64,000 nt of DNA, from contig JAHBXH010000001.1 of NCBI GenBank assembly GCA_019636555.1, positions 806,001 to 870,000 on the forward strand. Reading direction: 5' to 3'. This DNA is from Phycisphaeraceae bacterium. GTDB taxonomy: Bacteria; Planctomycetota; Phycisphaerae; Phycisphaerales; UBA1924. The first letter of the stretch is position 1, and the number at the start of each line of letters is the position of its first letter. The translations under genes and the position numbers were made by a program. This document shows, piece after piece, positions 36,086 through 43,240 of the stretch. The notes beneath the pieces were generated by a model, which saw only the letters and a program-made list of their open reading frames with translations, made no database searches and was not told the origin of the DNA.

Positions 36086-36121
36086 ATTTGTTTTTGTAAT
36101 TGTTTTTCGGATGAAATTCCA

Positions 36122-36442
36122 ATGATCAGAATTAGACAAATATTTACAATAGCAATTGTGGCTGCATTGATCGCTGGGTGTCCAGCTCGTAACCGGACCG
36201 GCGAAGGCGACGCTATGCGAGATGTTGTCACGATCGGAATGTCAAAGGAAGCGGCTATGAAAGCGTTGCAATCTCGCGGCATCGAATGCGGATACGAGAA
36301 GGAAAATAACGTTATTCGGGCAATTCGGCGCAATGTGTCGAGACAGGGAATGGTGACAAAAAGCATGTCCTACACATTTAAATTAGATGAACAAGGCAAC
36401 GTGAGTAGTATTGAAGAAAAAGAAATGCTTACGGGGCCTTAG
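36122..36442 (+). CDS. Small lipoprotein, candidate immunity protein for the RHS toxin
   Basis: This 106-residue product begins 36 bp after the toxin stop. Its signal peptide ends in a lipobox (AALIAGC, Cys about 20), so it would sit in the periplasm, where a peptidoglycan-directed toxin tip would act. The mature part (about 85 residues) is charged and alpha/beta, ending VSSIEEKEML. The base composition matches the AT-rich toxin tip rather than the rest of the chromosome, suggesting the two arrived together. No named family is recognised. The immunity role is inferred from order, size, location signal and composition. Confidence 0.55.
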   Translation: MIRIRQIFTIAIVAALIAGCPARNRTGEGDAMRDVVTIGMSKEAAMKALQSRGIECGYEKENNVIRAIRRNVSRQGMVTKSMSYTFKLDEQGNVSSIEEKEMLTGP

Positions 36443-37285
36443 TATGCCGCCGATTCTCCTTCGCCAAGTTGCGCTTGTGTAGTGAAAGCGCTTAAAGCCG
36501 AAAAGAAAATGAGCGTAATATCAAATTCCTGAATTGACGCGGAAAGCTAGCGACGATTGTGATGGCAAGTTCAAAGTGGCGGTGGCATTTGGAACTTGGA
36601 CTATATTATTGGGACGATTTTGGTTGCATCTATAGGGCGATTATGCGGCCAGTGTAGTTTGCATGAGACAGTTTCAGCGCAGTTGTGAGGCGTCCTTCTC
36701 GGATGCCATGATGCGTCAATTCGGAGATCGAGAGACATCTCTGTGTCGTGAGAGGAGGAACACGTTCTCTCGGCACCCGTCGGAGGGGTCTTCTTGCCGA
36801 AGGCGTAGAATCGTCCGACGGGTGCCGAGAGAATCGTCATTGTCAGGCTTGTCACGGACATGCGGGATCAAGAGGTCGGACCCCGTGGTTCCCCCCATAG
36901 CCGCAAAGGCTGTTTGGGTGAATGGGGCCGACCCGCATTTGCAATGTGGCGCACCTCGTGCGGTGATGCCGGATAGATGGTTGGAGTGATCCCGATTTTT
37001 TCCCGCGATCGCCTTGACAAGAGCCTGCTCATAGATGGGGGGTAGGAGTGGGGCTCGGGGCGAGGAGGGGCCGCTTGCCCGCGTGACCGCCGCGCGGAGC
37101 GCGGCGCGGTGTGCGCGAATTCAGCCCAGGGGAGGAGGCGATCCCCGCCAACCAAACCCACAGCCCCCTCACACATCTCCCCTAAGGCGTGTTCGCAGAT
37201 CTGTTCGCTTGCAGCGGAAAGGTAATTCCGTCATTGTTTCCCCGAGGTCTCCGCCGCGAGGATCGTTCGAGCGGTGGAGAGTAAC
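36443..37285. other. Intergenic region between the RHS locus and the recombinase unit
   Basis: About 840 bp without a supported gene. It contains a 20-bp inverted repeat hairpin (36765-36833) and copy B of the dispersed repeat (37115-37292). The bases between them (36834-37114) show no coding pattern. Confidence 0.4.
36765..36833. repeat. Long hairpin with perfect 20-bp arms
   Basis: TTCTCTCGGCACCCGTCGGA at 36765-36784 is perfectly complementary to 36814-36833, separated by 29 bases. There is no T-tract and no target duplication, so it is neither a clear terminator nor a clear MITE. It could be a REP-type element or a structured RNA. Confidence 0.7.
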
Positions 37286-37292
37286 CTCCATT
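37115..37292 (-). repeat. 178-bp dispersed repeat, copy B
   Basis: Inverted second copy of the 5889-6066 repeat (two mismatches). Its AATGGAG edge overlaps the first seven bases of the left 94-bp inverted repeat, so the repeat and the recombinase unit meet at the same short motif. Confidence 0.85.
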
Positions 37293-37379
37293 CCCCTGCA
37301 TCCTCCTCTTCTCTTTCCCTTTCGCTTCGTTCCTCTCCCAGACACGCCACTCTCTTCAACCACACAAACTCCGACGTCT
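37286..37379. repeat. Left 94-bp inverted repeat of the recombinase unit
   Basis: Perfectly complementary, base for base, to 39810-39903. It begins CTCCATTCCCC and ends GACGTCT; outside these limits the two flanks differ. In the right copy the first five bases are the 3' end of tRNA-Ala. Confidence 0.95.
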
Positions 37380-37465
37380 TAAGTGCTCGCTTGTTGCCAC
37401 ACAGGATTTCCTTCTTTACCACGCCGATCCCACGATCGCCGCTGCTCACGCAGGGGTCGGGATGA
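37377..37465 (-). pseudogene. Diverged remnant of a serine recombinase 3' end
   Basis: Read on the minus strand this stretch encodes LREQRRSWDRRG and then VWQQAST-stop, which aligns with LRDQRLSWDRRGVWQ in the intact recombinase (about 456-470). The DNA is similar but clearly diverged, with one short length difference, whereas the adjoining 94 bp are identical. It also shows where the family frame normally ends: a TAA immediately before GACGTC, a stop that the intact copy lacks. Confidence 0.6.
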
Positions 37466-37515
37466 AGCGAAGCCGGGATGTGTCGCCGCACGGCGCACCC
37501 GGCGAGCGGATCAAA

Positions 37516-37563
37516 GGCGGAGCATGCCCTTCTTCACGCGACGCGTGAAATTCATGCTCCGCC
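37516..37563. promoter_or_regulatory. Nested dyad symmetry, possible recombination or operator site
   Basis: GGCGGAGCATG (37516-37526) pairs with CATGCTCCGCC (37553-37563), and inside it TTCACGCG (37533-37540) pairs with CGCGTGAA (37542-37549). Two concentric dyads of this kind are typical of dimer binding sites; a crossover or operator role is inferred from its place inside the recombinase unit. Confidence 0.45.
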
Positions 37564-37620
37564 GCGAATGAGTGAATTGCAAAGTAGGTGTCCAGCAATT
37601 AATGCATTCTGATAAACGCA

Positions 37621-37652
37621 TGGAGTGACAGTTCAACACTGTCTACACTCCA
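37621..37652. promoter_or_regulatory. Dyad upstream of the winged-helix gene, possible operator
   Basis: TGGAGTG-ACAGT at 37621-37632 mirrors ACTGT-CTA-CACTCCA at 37638-37652. It ends 57 bp before the winged-helix start codon and may be an autoregulatory operator. Confidence 0.4.
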
Positions 37653-37709
37653 TTGTCGTAATCGTGGTCGGGGTGGCTTGCTGCCAGCTGGCAGGGAGAG
37701 CAAAGTTCT

Positions 37710-38165
37710 ATGGCAAAGGGCAAGTCCGCATCAGAAATGTCACTGTCTGAATTGGAAGCGGCGCTTAAGGGCGCGAAAGAGAAAATACAGGCGAAGGAAC
37801 AAGAGCTTGCGGATTATCGCAAAAGCGTGCATTCCTACGTGCTTGAGTTCGGCAAGCGCCAACGTCAGTTAGAACGTGACTTTGGGATGGTGCCTGCGTC
37901 ATCGCTGGGCGGACGCAAGGCTGCCGGCAACCACTCTGGTCATGGGGCAGTGACGCAGGGAATTCTGGCGGTCCTCGGAAACGCCAACAAGCCGGTCACC
38001 GTGAACCAAATCGTTGAAGCCACGAGAGCCTCCTCGAAGCCGTCGGTGGCCCAGGCCATCATGAAGCTTGTTAAGGCGGGCAAGGTCCACCGGTACAACA
38101 AGGACGGCAAGACAATTCCGAAGGGCGATGATTCTCAGCGTGCCAAGGCGTACGCCTTGGCCTGA
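37710..38165 (+). CDS. Winged-helix DNA-binding protein with N-terminal coiled coil
   Basis: A 151-residue protein. ATG 37710 follows AGGGAGAG. Residues about 9-62 are a Lys/Glu-rich coiled coil (LSELEAALKGAKEKIQAKEQ), probably for dimerisation. A Gly/His linker comes next. Residues about 82-130 form a winged helix (GILAVLGNANKPVTVNQIVE, then SVAQAIMKLVKAGKVHRYNK), with a helix-turn-helix and a basic wing. It is likely a regulator or accessory DNA-bending factor for the recombinase downstream. A strong terminator separates the two, so the recombinase has its own promoter. No named family recognised. Confidence 0.65.
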   Translation: MAKGKSASEMSLSELEAALKGAKEKIQAKEQELADYRKSVHSYVLEFGKRQRQLERDFGMVPASSLGGRKAAGNHSGHGAVTQGILAVLGNANKPVTVNQIVEATRASSKPSVAQAIMKLVKAGKVHRYNKDGKTIPKGDDSQRAKAYALA

Positions 38166-38193
38166 CTGAAGGATCTGCCATTTTGAGTGTGCC

Positions 38194-38221
38194 AAACGCC
38201 GCCCCTGTAGGCGGCGTTTTT
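38194..38221 (+). terminator. Rho-independent terminator after the winged-helix gene
   Basis: A 10-bp perfect stem AAACGCCGCC / GGCGGCGTTT with loop CCTGTA, continued by further T residues, 28 bp after the stop codon. Confidence 0.85.
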
Positions 38222-38386
38222 CTGCGCAATTGCGAGTTGACATGGCAGGCTCCGCGCGTGAAGAACCGGGATGCCATGATTGCAAGTCTTCAAACTACTC
38301 ACGCCGTCGCGGATCGGGGAACCCGCGTACAAATACCTGTGGGACCGCAAAGGCTCCCGCAGCCGACTCCAGCCAAGGGGGAAGAG

Positions 38387-40060
38387 ATGGGAAAGCGATA
38401 TTTTGTCTACGCGCGCAAGTCGACGGACGATGGCCACCGTCAACAGCGATCGATCGAAGATCAGCTTGCAGAGGTCAAGACACTCATTGAAAGGGATGGG
38501 CTGGAAGTCGTCGAAGTCCTAACGGAAAAGCAAAGCGCCAAGCACCCAGGCCGGCCCATCTTCAATTCCATGCTCCAGCGGATAGAGCGGGGAGAAGCCA
38601 ACGGGATTATCGCTTGGCATCCAGACCGGATCGCCAGAAACGCCTTGGACTCCGGCCGAATTATCCACCTGGTCGACACGGCGAAGATCGCCGACTTGCG
38701 ATTCGTGACGTTCCGTTTTGAGTCGAACGCCCAGGGCAAATTCATGCTCATGGTGATGTTCGGTCAGTCCAAGTACTACGTGGACAATCTCAGTGAGAAC
38801 ATCCGGCGAGGGATGAAGCACAAGCTCCGGCGGGGTGGATGGCCTTCCGGGGCCCCAATCGGTTATCTCAACGATCGCGTCGCCCGCCAGATCATCCCGC
38901 ATCCGGTCAACGGGCCGATCATCCGGCAGCTCTTCGAGTTATACGCCACAGGGAAGTACTCCGTCCGGTTCTTGCACCAGAAGATCTTGGACATGGGACT
39001 AACGGCGGGCTTGCGGGGCAGGCCCATCGCCCTCGCTAAAGTCCATTACGCCCTTCAGAACCCGTTCTACTGCGGAGTAATGCGATACAGCGGGGAGTTG
39101 TACGACGGCGCTTACGAGCCCTTGGTCACGCAGGACCTCTTCGAACGCTGCCAGCGCATCAGGAAGCAGATTGGGCGGGCGGCGTACAACAAGCGATTCA
39201 AACCCTTTGCCTTCCGGAAGCTCTTCAAGTGCGGCGAGTGCGGCTGCGTGGTCTCGATGGAGACCCAGAAAGGTCATCGGTATCTGCGGTGCACAAAAAA
39301 GAGGGGCCGCTGCCAACAAAGGTTTTTGCGGGCAGACAAGGCGACGCAGCAAATCAATGAGATTATCGAGACGTGCTCAATGCATCCGAGGACTGCAGAA
39401 CGATTGCTCGCCAAGATGGAGAGTCTGCTGGCGAGCGAACGGGCGGAATCCCAGGTTGAACAAGCGAAGGTGCGCGACGAGATGGGAGTGTGCGACGAGA
39501 GACTTGCACGCGTGATGCTGGCCTATGCGGCAAACGACCTCAGTCTCGACGAATTCCGTGGCGTGAAGAACCAGCTGATAACCGAAAACCGATCGCGAGC
39601 GGATCGCTTGGCGGCACTCGCAGCGGGAAAATCGGTTTCGTGGCTCGAACCGATGAGAAGATTCGTAAAGGCTTCAGTTGAAGGCACATCCATTGCACGA
39701 AGCGAAGACGAGCGCGAGAAAGCGGAATTCGTCAAAAACCTCGGCTCGAACCTGACCCTGCGGGATCAGCGGCTTTCGTGGGATCGGCGTGGAGTGTGGC
39801 AACTGGTTGAGACGTCGGAGTTTGTGTGGTTGAAGAGAGTGGCGTGTCTGGGAGAGGAACGAAGCGAAAGGGAAAGAGAAGAGGAGGATGCAGGGGAATG
39901 GAGCGGAGGAGACTCGAACTCCCGACATCCAGCTTGCAAAGCTGGCGCTCTACCAACTGAGCTACCGCCCCGAAGGGGTGGAAGTTTACGCGCTGCAAAG
40001 GCCGGCCGCGGCCGATCGGACACCACGACGCCGATTGCCAATCGGGATTCCGAGTCGTGA
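38387..40060 (+). CDS. Large serine recombinase with frame running through tRNA-Ala
   Basis: ATG 38387 follows AAGGGGGAAG. The 557-residue frame has a resolvase domain (Ser 12 in YARKSTDD; DRIARNALDSGR), the recombinase domain (GGWPSGAPIGY; NPFYCGVMRYSGE), a zinc ribbon (FKCGECGC ... LRCTKKRGRC, about 280-308), and a coiled coil (about 340-400). This is a typical large serine integrase up to about residue 475 (SWDRRGVWQLVE). Family proteins usually stop near there. Here no stop occurs, so translation would continue through the 94-bp inverted repeat (TSEFVWLKRV...) and then the antisense strand of the tRNA (SRHPACKAGALPTELPP) for about 82 more residues. Loss of the native stop at an att junction is the likely cause; the tail may not matter for activity. 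Confidence 0.9.
   Translation: MGKRYFVYARKSTDDGHRQQRSIEDQLAEVKTLIERDGLEVVEVLTEKQSAKHPGRPIFNSMLQRIERGEANGIIAWHPDRIARNALDSGRIIHLVDTAKIADLRFVTFRFESNAQGKFMLMVMFGQSKYYVDNLSENIRRGMKHKLRRGGWPSGAPIGYLNDRVARQIIPHPVNGPIIRQLFELYATGKYSVRFLHQKILDMGLTAGLRGRPIALAKVHYALQNPFYCGVMRYSGELYDGAYEPLVTQDLFERCQRIRKQIGRAAYNKRFKPFAFRKLFKCGECGCVVSMETQKGHRYLRCTKKRGRCQQRFLRADKATQQINEIIETCSMHPRTAERLLAKMESLLASERAESQVEQAKVRDEMGVCDERLARVMLAYAANDLSLDEFRGVKNQLITENRSRADRLAALAAGKSVSWLEPMRRFVKASVEGTSIARSEDEREKAEFVKNLGSNLTLRDQRLSWDRRGVWQLVETSEFVWLKRVACLGEERSEREREEEDAGEWSGGDSNSRHPACKAGALPTELPPRRGGSLRAAKAGRGRSDTTTPIANRDSES
39810..39903. repeat. Right 94-bp inverted repeat of the recombinase unit
   Basis: Perfect complement of 37286-37379. 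It lies inside the 3' extension of the recombinase frame and overlaps the last five bases of the tRNA-Ala gene. Confidence 0.95.
39899..39971 (-). tRNA. tRNA-Ala (anticodon UGC)
   Basis: A 73-nt cloverleaf reads on the minus strand. The acceptor stem GGGGCGG/CCGCTCC contains the G3-U70 pair that identifies alanine tRNAs. The D-arm is GCTCAGTTGGTAGAGC. The anticodon stem-loop CCAGC-TTTGCAA-GCTGG has anticodon TGC, and the T-arm has the TTCGAGT loop. The discriminator base is A and CCA is not encoded. The gene is intact although the recombinase unit abuts its 3' end. Confidence 0.95.
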
Positions 40061-40192
40061 TGCCGCGCCTTCCTGCATTGCCTCGTCGCGAAAGAGGGCT
40101 TCGAGCTCGCGCCGGGCGCAAAAGTCGGTTTGGCCCGAAAACCGGAGCCAGAATTCGCTAGACTGCCGCGGCGGGACAAGGACGGCCCAAAC

Positions 40193-41149
40193 TTGAATAC
40201 ACATTTCCGACTCATACTTTCGTTCATCCTGATCGCGGGCGGGTTGGCGCGCGGAGCCGCGGCGCAAGAGCCGACGGCCCGGCCGCGGCAAGACATTCAA
40301 GGTGCGAGCCCGGGCTTTGAAGAGCGCGACAAGCGTGTGACGGCGGTTCTCGACGCTTCGGTGAACTACCGCTTGCGGGGCGACCTCGACAACGACAGCG
40401 GAAGCGTCGGGATCTTGCGAACCGGCGCGGCGCTGACGATTACCGCGCCCGTGCCGCCGCGGAACCGATTCAGCGTGACGATGGGCGCGGAACAGTCGTG
40501 GTACGATTTTTCGAGCGGCGCTTTTCTCGAAGCCGGAGACTTCAAGCCCTGGAACCACATCCAGTCGTACACGATCGGCGCGAACTTCTCGACGCAATGG
40601 AGCGAGACGATCTCGACGATCCTCATCGGGACGATCAACTTCGCGGGCGAGGGCTCGGCGGTCTGGGACCATGGGTTTACCGGAGGTGGAGGCGGGGCGC
40701 TCATTCTCCAGTTGGCGGAGGGATTCGATCTGACAGCGGGCTGCTTTGTGCGCTCGAAGCTGGGCGGGGGCGTCTACGTTTTCCCGATCGTCGGGATCGA
40801 CTGGCAGATCAACAAGCAGTGGCGTCTCTCAAACGAGAATCAGCCGGGGCTCTATCTGAGTTACGCGCCGAATGACGTGTGGCGGTTTAGCGCGGGCGCA
40901 CGCTACGACTTTTCGGAGTTCCGGCTCGCGAGCGACGATTCCGGGCCAGGCGACATCGCCAGCGACGAGCGGGTGCCCGTGACGTTCGGCGTGGATTGGA
41001 CGCCCATTCCCAACTTGACCCTGCAGGGACGCGTCGGTGCGATGGTCTATCAGAAGCTCAAGGAGCGGAATGCGCAGCGCGTGACGCTCGGCCAGGTCGA
41101 TGTTGATCCGGGCCTGTATCTCAGCGCTGGACTGGTGCTTCGCTTTTAG
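40193..41149 (+). CDS. Outer-membrane beta-barrel-like protein (DUF6268-like)
   Basis: I place the start at TTG 40193, where an AAGGA-like site precedes a clean signal peptide (NTHFRLILSFILIAGGLARG, cut near AAAQ). The remaining 290 residues are built of alternating beta strands with aromatic girdles (RFSVTMGAEQSWYDF; DVWRFSAGARYDFSEFRL) and end in VLRF, an aromatic C-terminal residue typical of outer-membrane barrels. The pattern matches the DUF6268 family of planctomycete envelope proteins; role unknown. The 3' end overlaps that of the convergent cyclophilin gene by 29 bp. Confidence 0.65.
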   Translation: MNTHFRLILSFILIAGGLARGAAAQEPTARPRQDIQGASPGFEERDKRVTAVLDASVNYRLRGDLDNDSGSVGILRTGAALTITAPVPPRNRFSVTMGAEQSWYDFSSGAFLEAGDFKPWNHIQSYTIGANFSTQWSETISTILIGTINFAGEGSAVWDHGFTGGGGGALILQLAEGFDLTAGCFVRSKLGGGVYVFPIVGIDWQINKQWRLSNENQPGLYLSYAPNDVWRFSAGARYDFSEFRLASDDSGPGDIASDERVPVTFGVDWTPIPNLTLQGRVGAMVYQKLKERNAQRVTLGQVDVDPGLYLSAGLVLRF

Positions 41150-42143
41150 CCGGTTGGTTGCTTTCGAGCGACGGAGAATTCCTGTTGCCGAGCGTGATCG
41201 GCTTGGGGCCGGTGCCGTACGGCGCCGCATCCACGAGCGAAGCGGATTTGATGCGCGGCATCGGGTCGAGCGGTCGGCCTTCGGCGCCGATCGGTGCCGC
41301 GGCGATCGCCTGGATCACATCGGCGCCCCGAATCGCCTGTCCGAAACTCGTGTAATTCTTGTCGAGGAATGACGTGCCGCCCTTGCTCAGACAGACGAAG
41401 ACCTGCGAACCATTCGAATTGGGATCGCCGGAGCGCGCCATTGAGAGCACGCCGAAATCGTGTGGGAGGTTGCTGGGCTCGAGATCGATCAGGTATCCTG
41501 GTCCGCCGGTTCCGGTCGCGGTCGGGTCTCCGACCTGAATGACAAACGGCTGGCCATCCTGGCGCGTGGGAACGATGCGATGAAAGATCACATCGGTGTA
41601 GAACCCGCCCGCGGCGAGTTCGCGGAAGTTCCATGCGGTGTTCGGCGCGACGTCAGGACGGAGCTCGAATTCGATGACGCCCTTGTCGGTGTCGAACCGC
41701 ACGTATTTGTCGATGTAGATGCGCAGGCCGGAGTAGGTCTCGCCGCTCGATGAGAACTTGGGTTCGCGAGAACCGGGCTGCATCGACGCGTATTTCGGGC
41801 TGACCATCGGTTGGAGCACAAGCGCCGGTCCGATTTTCTCACCCCCGACCGACAGCTGCGCGTAGAGCAGCGAAGGCGTTTTGGTGTTCCAGAGATTCGG
41901 AAACAGCGTGGCGAGATTAACCTTGCCGGGCAGGACCGAAGCGGTCGCGGCTTTCTCCGCCGTGACGGGACGGAGCAGTTCGATCACCGCTTCGCCTTCC
42001 TTGCCTTCGGGAACGGAAACCTCAATCGGGACTTCGCGATTGATGCCGTAGTACAGCCTGTCGGGCGTGAGCTGCGCGATAGACGGCGCCGCTGCAAAAA
42101 ATGCGGTTGCGACCACGATACCGAGCGCTACAAGTTTGTTCAT
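41121..42143 (-). CDS. Secreted cyclophilin-type peptidyl-prolyl isomerase
   Basis: A 340-residue exported protein with a signal peptide (LVALGIVVATAFFAAAPSIA). The N-terminal 130 residues are a beta-rich domain of unknown type. The cyclophilin domain follows (about 150-310) with the active-site blocks NFRELAAGGFYTDVIFHRIV, GSQVFVCLS and SFGQAIRGADVIQAI. Cyclophilins isomerise Xaa-Pro bonds and assist folding of exported proteins. The Phe-x-x-Gln block after the His-Arg strand reads QDGQPFVIQVGDPT, close to the usual FMIQGGDP. It lies 33 bp downstream of a pseudopilin gene on the same strand. Confidence 0.85.
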   Translation of the reverse strand: MNKLVALGIVVATAFFAAAPSIAQLTPDRLYYGINREVPIEVSVPEGKEGEAVIELLRPVTAEKAATASVLPGKVNLATLFPNLWNTKTPSLLYAQLSVGGEKIGPALVLQPMVSPKYASMQPGSREPKFSSSGETYSGLRIYIDKYVRFDTDKGVIEFELRPDVAPNTAWNFRELAAGGFYTDVIFHRIVPTRQDGQPFVIQVGDPTATGTGGPGYLIDLEPSNLPHDFGVLSMARSGDPNSNGSQVFVCLSKGGTSFLDKNYTSFGQAIRGADVIQAIAAAPIGAEGRPLDPMPRIKSASLVDAAPYGTGPKPITLGNRNSPSLESNQPAKSEAPVQR

Positions 42144-42176
42144 TCGCGGAGGGTAGGGCTGGATTGCGAGATCAAA

Positions 42177-42953
42177 CTAGCGATCAAGCACGACCATCCC
42201 CATCGCTTCGTCCATGATGGGCCAGGTGTCGCCGACGTTCTTGTCCTTGTTCCCGGCGCGTGAAATCATGGTGATGATTTTCTTGTCATTGTCCGCGAGC
42301 CACGTGACGCTGAGATCGCCCCGCATCACGTTGAGACCGGAAGCGTGGCTGAAATCCTGCACGCTTGTGAGGGCGTCGGAAATGAGCGCGCCCACTGCTG
42401 CGTCCGTCGAAACATTCAGCAGCCGGTTGCCATCGGCCATCGTGCCGCGGTACTGGAAGTTCCCGATGATCGGGCCGGGCTGCTTGGCCCACTGCGGAGC
42501 GAATTTCGAGAAAGTATTGGTGCCCTTGTTCGAGGGGCAATAAAAGATCTTGGGTGCCAGGAGGTATTCACGTGAATACAGAAGGCCGAGGCCGTCGTAG
42601 TCGGAAAGCTGCGGCGCACGGGTGCCGCCCGATTCGTCCACACGCAGGGTGGTCGTGGAAGAGGCGCGGCCCGAGCCGAGAGATGAGACAAACTGGCTGC
42701 GCGGCAGGAACTGCAGGTTGTCGCCGGCGTACATTGAAACGCCGATCGATACCTGCCGCATATTCGAGCGGCACATAACACGCCGCGTCGCTTCGTTGAT
42801 TTTGGCGATCGAAGGCAGGAGCAGTCCGATCAGGACAGCGATGATGACGATCGAGACCATCAGATCGATCAGGGTGAACGCTGCGCGCGCTGCAACACCC
42901 CAAGATTTTTGGGTCGCGCCAAGGAGACCAACCTGGGTCTCGCGATCCCGCAA
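42177..42953 (-). CDS. Prepilin-type (pseudopilin) protein
   Basis: The start is TTG 42953, supported by GAGGAGG eight bases upstream. The leader ends in AARAAFTLIDLMVSIVIIAV: a type IV prepilin cleavage site with Ala instead of Gly before Phe, and Asp instead of the near-invariant Glu at mature position 5. A hydrophobic helix and a globular domain with a pair of cysteines (VMCRSN, FYCPSN) follow, as in planctomycete DUF1559-type pseudopilins. It would be processed by a prepilin peptidase and could join the pseudopilus of the secretion system encoded at 20.5-27.5 kb. Confidence 0.8.
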   Translation of the reverse strand: MRDRETQVGLLGATQKSWGVAARAAFTLIDLMVSIVIIAVLIGLLLPSIAKINEATRRVMCRSNMRQVSIGVSMYAGDNLQFLPRSQFVSSLGSGRASSTTTLRVDESGGTRAPQLSDYDGLGLLYSREYLLAPKIFYCPSNKGTNTFSKFAPQWAKQPGPIIGNFQYRGTMADGNRLLNVSTDAAVGALISDALTSVQDFSHASGLNVMRGDLSVTWLADNDKKIITMISRAGNKDKNVGDTWPIMDEAMGMVVLDR

Positions 42954-43240
42954 CGTCGAACCTCCTCTGCGGGCCTTCGTCCCGCACCAACGCCCACGGT
43001 ACCAAAATCGGCCATCGGCCGCAAGCGGATTCCCGTATTCGGACGTTTCAATGCATACCGATCATAACCTGAACACGACAGAGCTTGAACAAGGCCGAAT
43101 TCTTACGGTCCGCACTTGCCAAAAGGTCGCAAATCCGCGATTCTGGAATCACGTTCGGGAGTCTTCCCGTACCTCTTCTTGCGGACGCGTCTTCGTCCGC
43201 GGGATTCGTATCTGTTTGGTTTCCGGGTCGGGGGACGACC

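Larger units (their letters stand above)
37286..39903 (+). mobile_element. 2.6-kb serine-recombinase unit bounded by 94-bp inverted repeats
   Basis: The two perfect 94-bp arms enclose a pseudogene remnant of a recombinase 3' end, nested dyads, a winged-helix gene, a terminator and a large serine recombinase gene. Its right border is the 3' end of tRNA-Ala, a classic integration target. Direct att repeats, expected for an integrated element, are not seen; the inverted arrangement would instead permit inversion of the 2.4-kb interior. Whether it is an invertible switch, a composite of two opposed elements or an element with long terminal repeats cannot be settled from one sequence. Confidence 0.65.

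Noticed and set aside
37231..37491. 86-codon minus-strand frame across the left inverted repeat
   Set aside because: It mirrors the artificial tail of the recombinase through non-coding repeat DNA; the related recombinase remnant ends in another frame.
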